Assembly: GCA_002898975.1 (NCBI GenBank)
Contig: BEID01000055.1
Location: 1-7,493 of the forward strand
Source of the DNA: a bacterium HR27
Lineage (GTDB): Bacteria; Chloroflexota; Chloroflexia; Thermomicrobiales; Thermomicrobiaceae
Length of the DNA: 7,493 nt
Direction: 5' to 3'
In this document: one piece after another, positions 6,763 through 7,493 of the stretch
Numbering within the stretch: position 1 is the stretch's first letter
Layout: every line of letters begins with the position of its first letter
The notes under the pieces: generated by a model
The model's database searches: none
What the model was told of the DNA's origin: nothing
Seen by the model: only the letters and a program-made list of their open reading frames with translations
Made by a program: the position numbers and the translations under genes

Positions 6763-7493
6763 TCGTCGTGATGCAGCCTGGAGCGACGAAAGAGCAAGTC
6801 CAAGCCGTCATCGATCGCGTCGCCGAGTTCGGTTTTCAGACGAAGCTGGCGCCGGGCGCTGAGCGGATGGTGATCGGTGTCGTCGGGTCGCCGCTCCCGG
6901 ACACGCTCAAGGAGGCGCTCGAGCGGCTGCCCGGCGTGGAGGAAGTGATCCGGGTCAGCAAGCGGTACAAGCTGGTCAGCCGCGAGTTCTACCCGCTCGA
7001 TACCGTGATCCAGGTGCGTGACGTCACGATCGGCGGCAACGAGGTCGTCGTCATCGCGGGGCCGTGCTCGGTGGAGAACGAGCGCCAGATCATCGAGACC
7101 GCGCAGGCTGTGAAGGCCGCTGGTGCCAGCATGCTCCGCGGTGGTGCCTTCAAGCCGCGCACGTCACCCTACGAGTTTCGCGGATTGGGTGAGCAGGGGC
7201 TCAAACTGCTGGCCAAAGCGCGCGAGGAGACAGGATTGCCGATCGTTACCGAAGTGCTCAGCCCCGAGCACGTCGACCTGGTCGCCGAGTATGCGGACGT
7301 ACTCCAAATCGGCGCGCGCAATTGCCAGAACTACCTGCTGCTGGAGGCGGTCGGGCGAGCCAAGAAGCCGGTGCTGCTCAAGCGTGGCATGTCGGTGCAG
7401 ATCGAAGAGTGGCTGCTCGCAGCCGAGTACATCGCCGCGCAAGGGAACGAGCAGATCATCCTCTGCGAGCGCGGCATCCGAACCTTCGAGACG
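6759..7493 (+). CDS. aroF: 3-deoxy-7-phosphoheptulonate (DAHP) synthase, type I-beta with N-terminal ferredoxin-like domain; 3' end cut off by the window
   Basis: This enzyme condenses phosphoenolpyruvate and erythrose 4-phosphate to DAHP, the first shikimate-pathway step. The first 245 residues are visible; the T. maritima homologue has about 338, so roughly 90 are missing. Residues 1-67 ([14 protein letters not shown] to VEEVIRVSK) form the ferredoxin-like, ACT-like regulatory domain that in the T. maritima enzyme mediates tyrosine/phenylalanine inhibition. The linker [17 protein letters not shown] leads into the barrel. Barrel motifs: IAGPCSVE (99-106) with metal ligand Cys103, [13 protein letters not shown] (126-138, PEP binding), VTEVLSP (163-169), [11 protein letters not shown] (182-192), VLLKRGM (205-211) and [11 protein letters not shown] (234-244). 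The remaining expected metal ligands (His, Glu, Asp) lie beyond the window. The lack of an AroQ domain distinguishes it from the mutase-fused Bacillus form. The start overlaps the aroH stop (ATGA). The symbol aroF is used loosely; aroG is also applied to this family. Confidence 0.95.
   Translation, partial: MIVVMQPGATKEQVQAVIDRVAEFGFQTKLAPGAERMVIGVVGSPLPDTLKEALERLPGVEEVIRVSKRYKLVSREFYPLDTVIQVRDVTIGGNEVVVIAGPCSVENERQIIETAQAVKAAGASMLRGGAFKPRTSPYEFRGLGEQGLKLLAKAREETGLPIVTEVLSPEHVDLVAEYADVLQIGARNCQNYLLLEAVGRAKKPVLLKRGMSVQIEEWLLAAEYIAAQGNEQIILCERGIRTFET

Noticed and set aside
1..7493. An internal attenuator, riboswitch, tRNA, mobile element, CRISPR array or novel system
   Set aside because: Coding sequence fills the window with at most 6 bases between genes. 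No repeats, RNA folds or unknown proteins were found, and all nine genes belong to known families.

Overview
The window is wholly coding on the + strand. It holds an aromatic amino acid operon that starts inside trpE and ends inside a DAHP synthase gene. The order is trpE (5' end cut off) - trpG - trpD - trpC - trpF - trpB - trpA - aroH - DAHP synthase (3' end cut off). Between them trpE to trpA encode every step from chorismate to tryptophan as separate, unfused proteins. The last two genes belong to the wider aromatic pathway. AroH-type chorismate mutase takes chorismate toward phenylalanine and tyrosine. The type I-beta DAHP synthase, with an N-terminal ferredoxin-like regulatory domain, makes the first committed intermediate of the shikimate pathway. 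The transcript therefore joins pathway entry, the branch point and the complete tryptophan branch.

The DNA is GC-rich by eye (roughly two thirds), with strong G/C third positions and Arg/Ala/Val/Glu-rich proteins. The DAHP synthase resembles the Thermotoga maritima enzyme and the chorismate mutase resembles Bacillus subtilis AroH. Together these suggest a GC-rich, probably thermophilic bacterium, perhaps a Thermomicrobium- or Sphaerobacter-like member of the Chloroflexota. That placement is an inference from memory, not a database match.

Layout: six of the eight junctions are 4-base ATGA or GTGA overlaps. trpC/trpF overlaps by 16 bases (or 4, if a later GTG start is used). trpA/aroH is the only real gap, 6 bases, and there the two genes share a reading frame separated by one TAG. 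Most starts have a GGAGG-like ribosome binding site placed inside the end of the previous gene. No intergenic space is large enough for an internal promoter, attenuator, terminator or RNA gene, and none was seen. The operon's promoter and any leader lie upstream, and the gene(s) after DAHP synthase lie downstream.

I found no mobile element, CRISPR array, defence system or unknown gene. The window is a well-conserved biosynthetic operon. The points worth a second look are the operon's composition and architecture, the absence of any Trp codon through the first 1,098 codons of the window, the in-frame trpA-TAG-aroH junction, a substitution at a regulatory position of DAHP synthase, an ambiguous trpF start, and many CGATCG palindromes.
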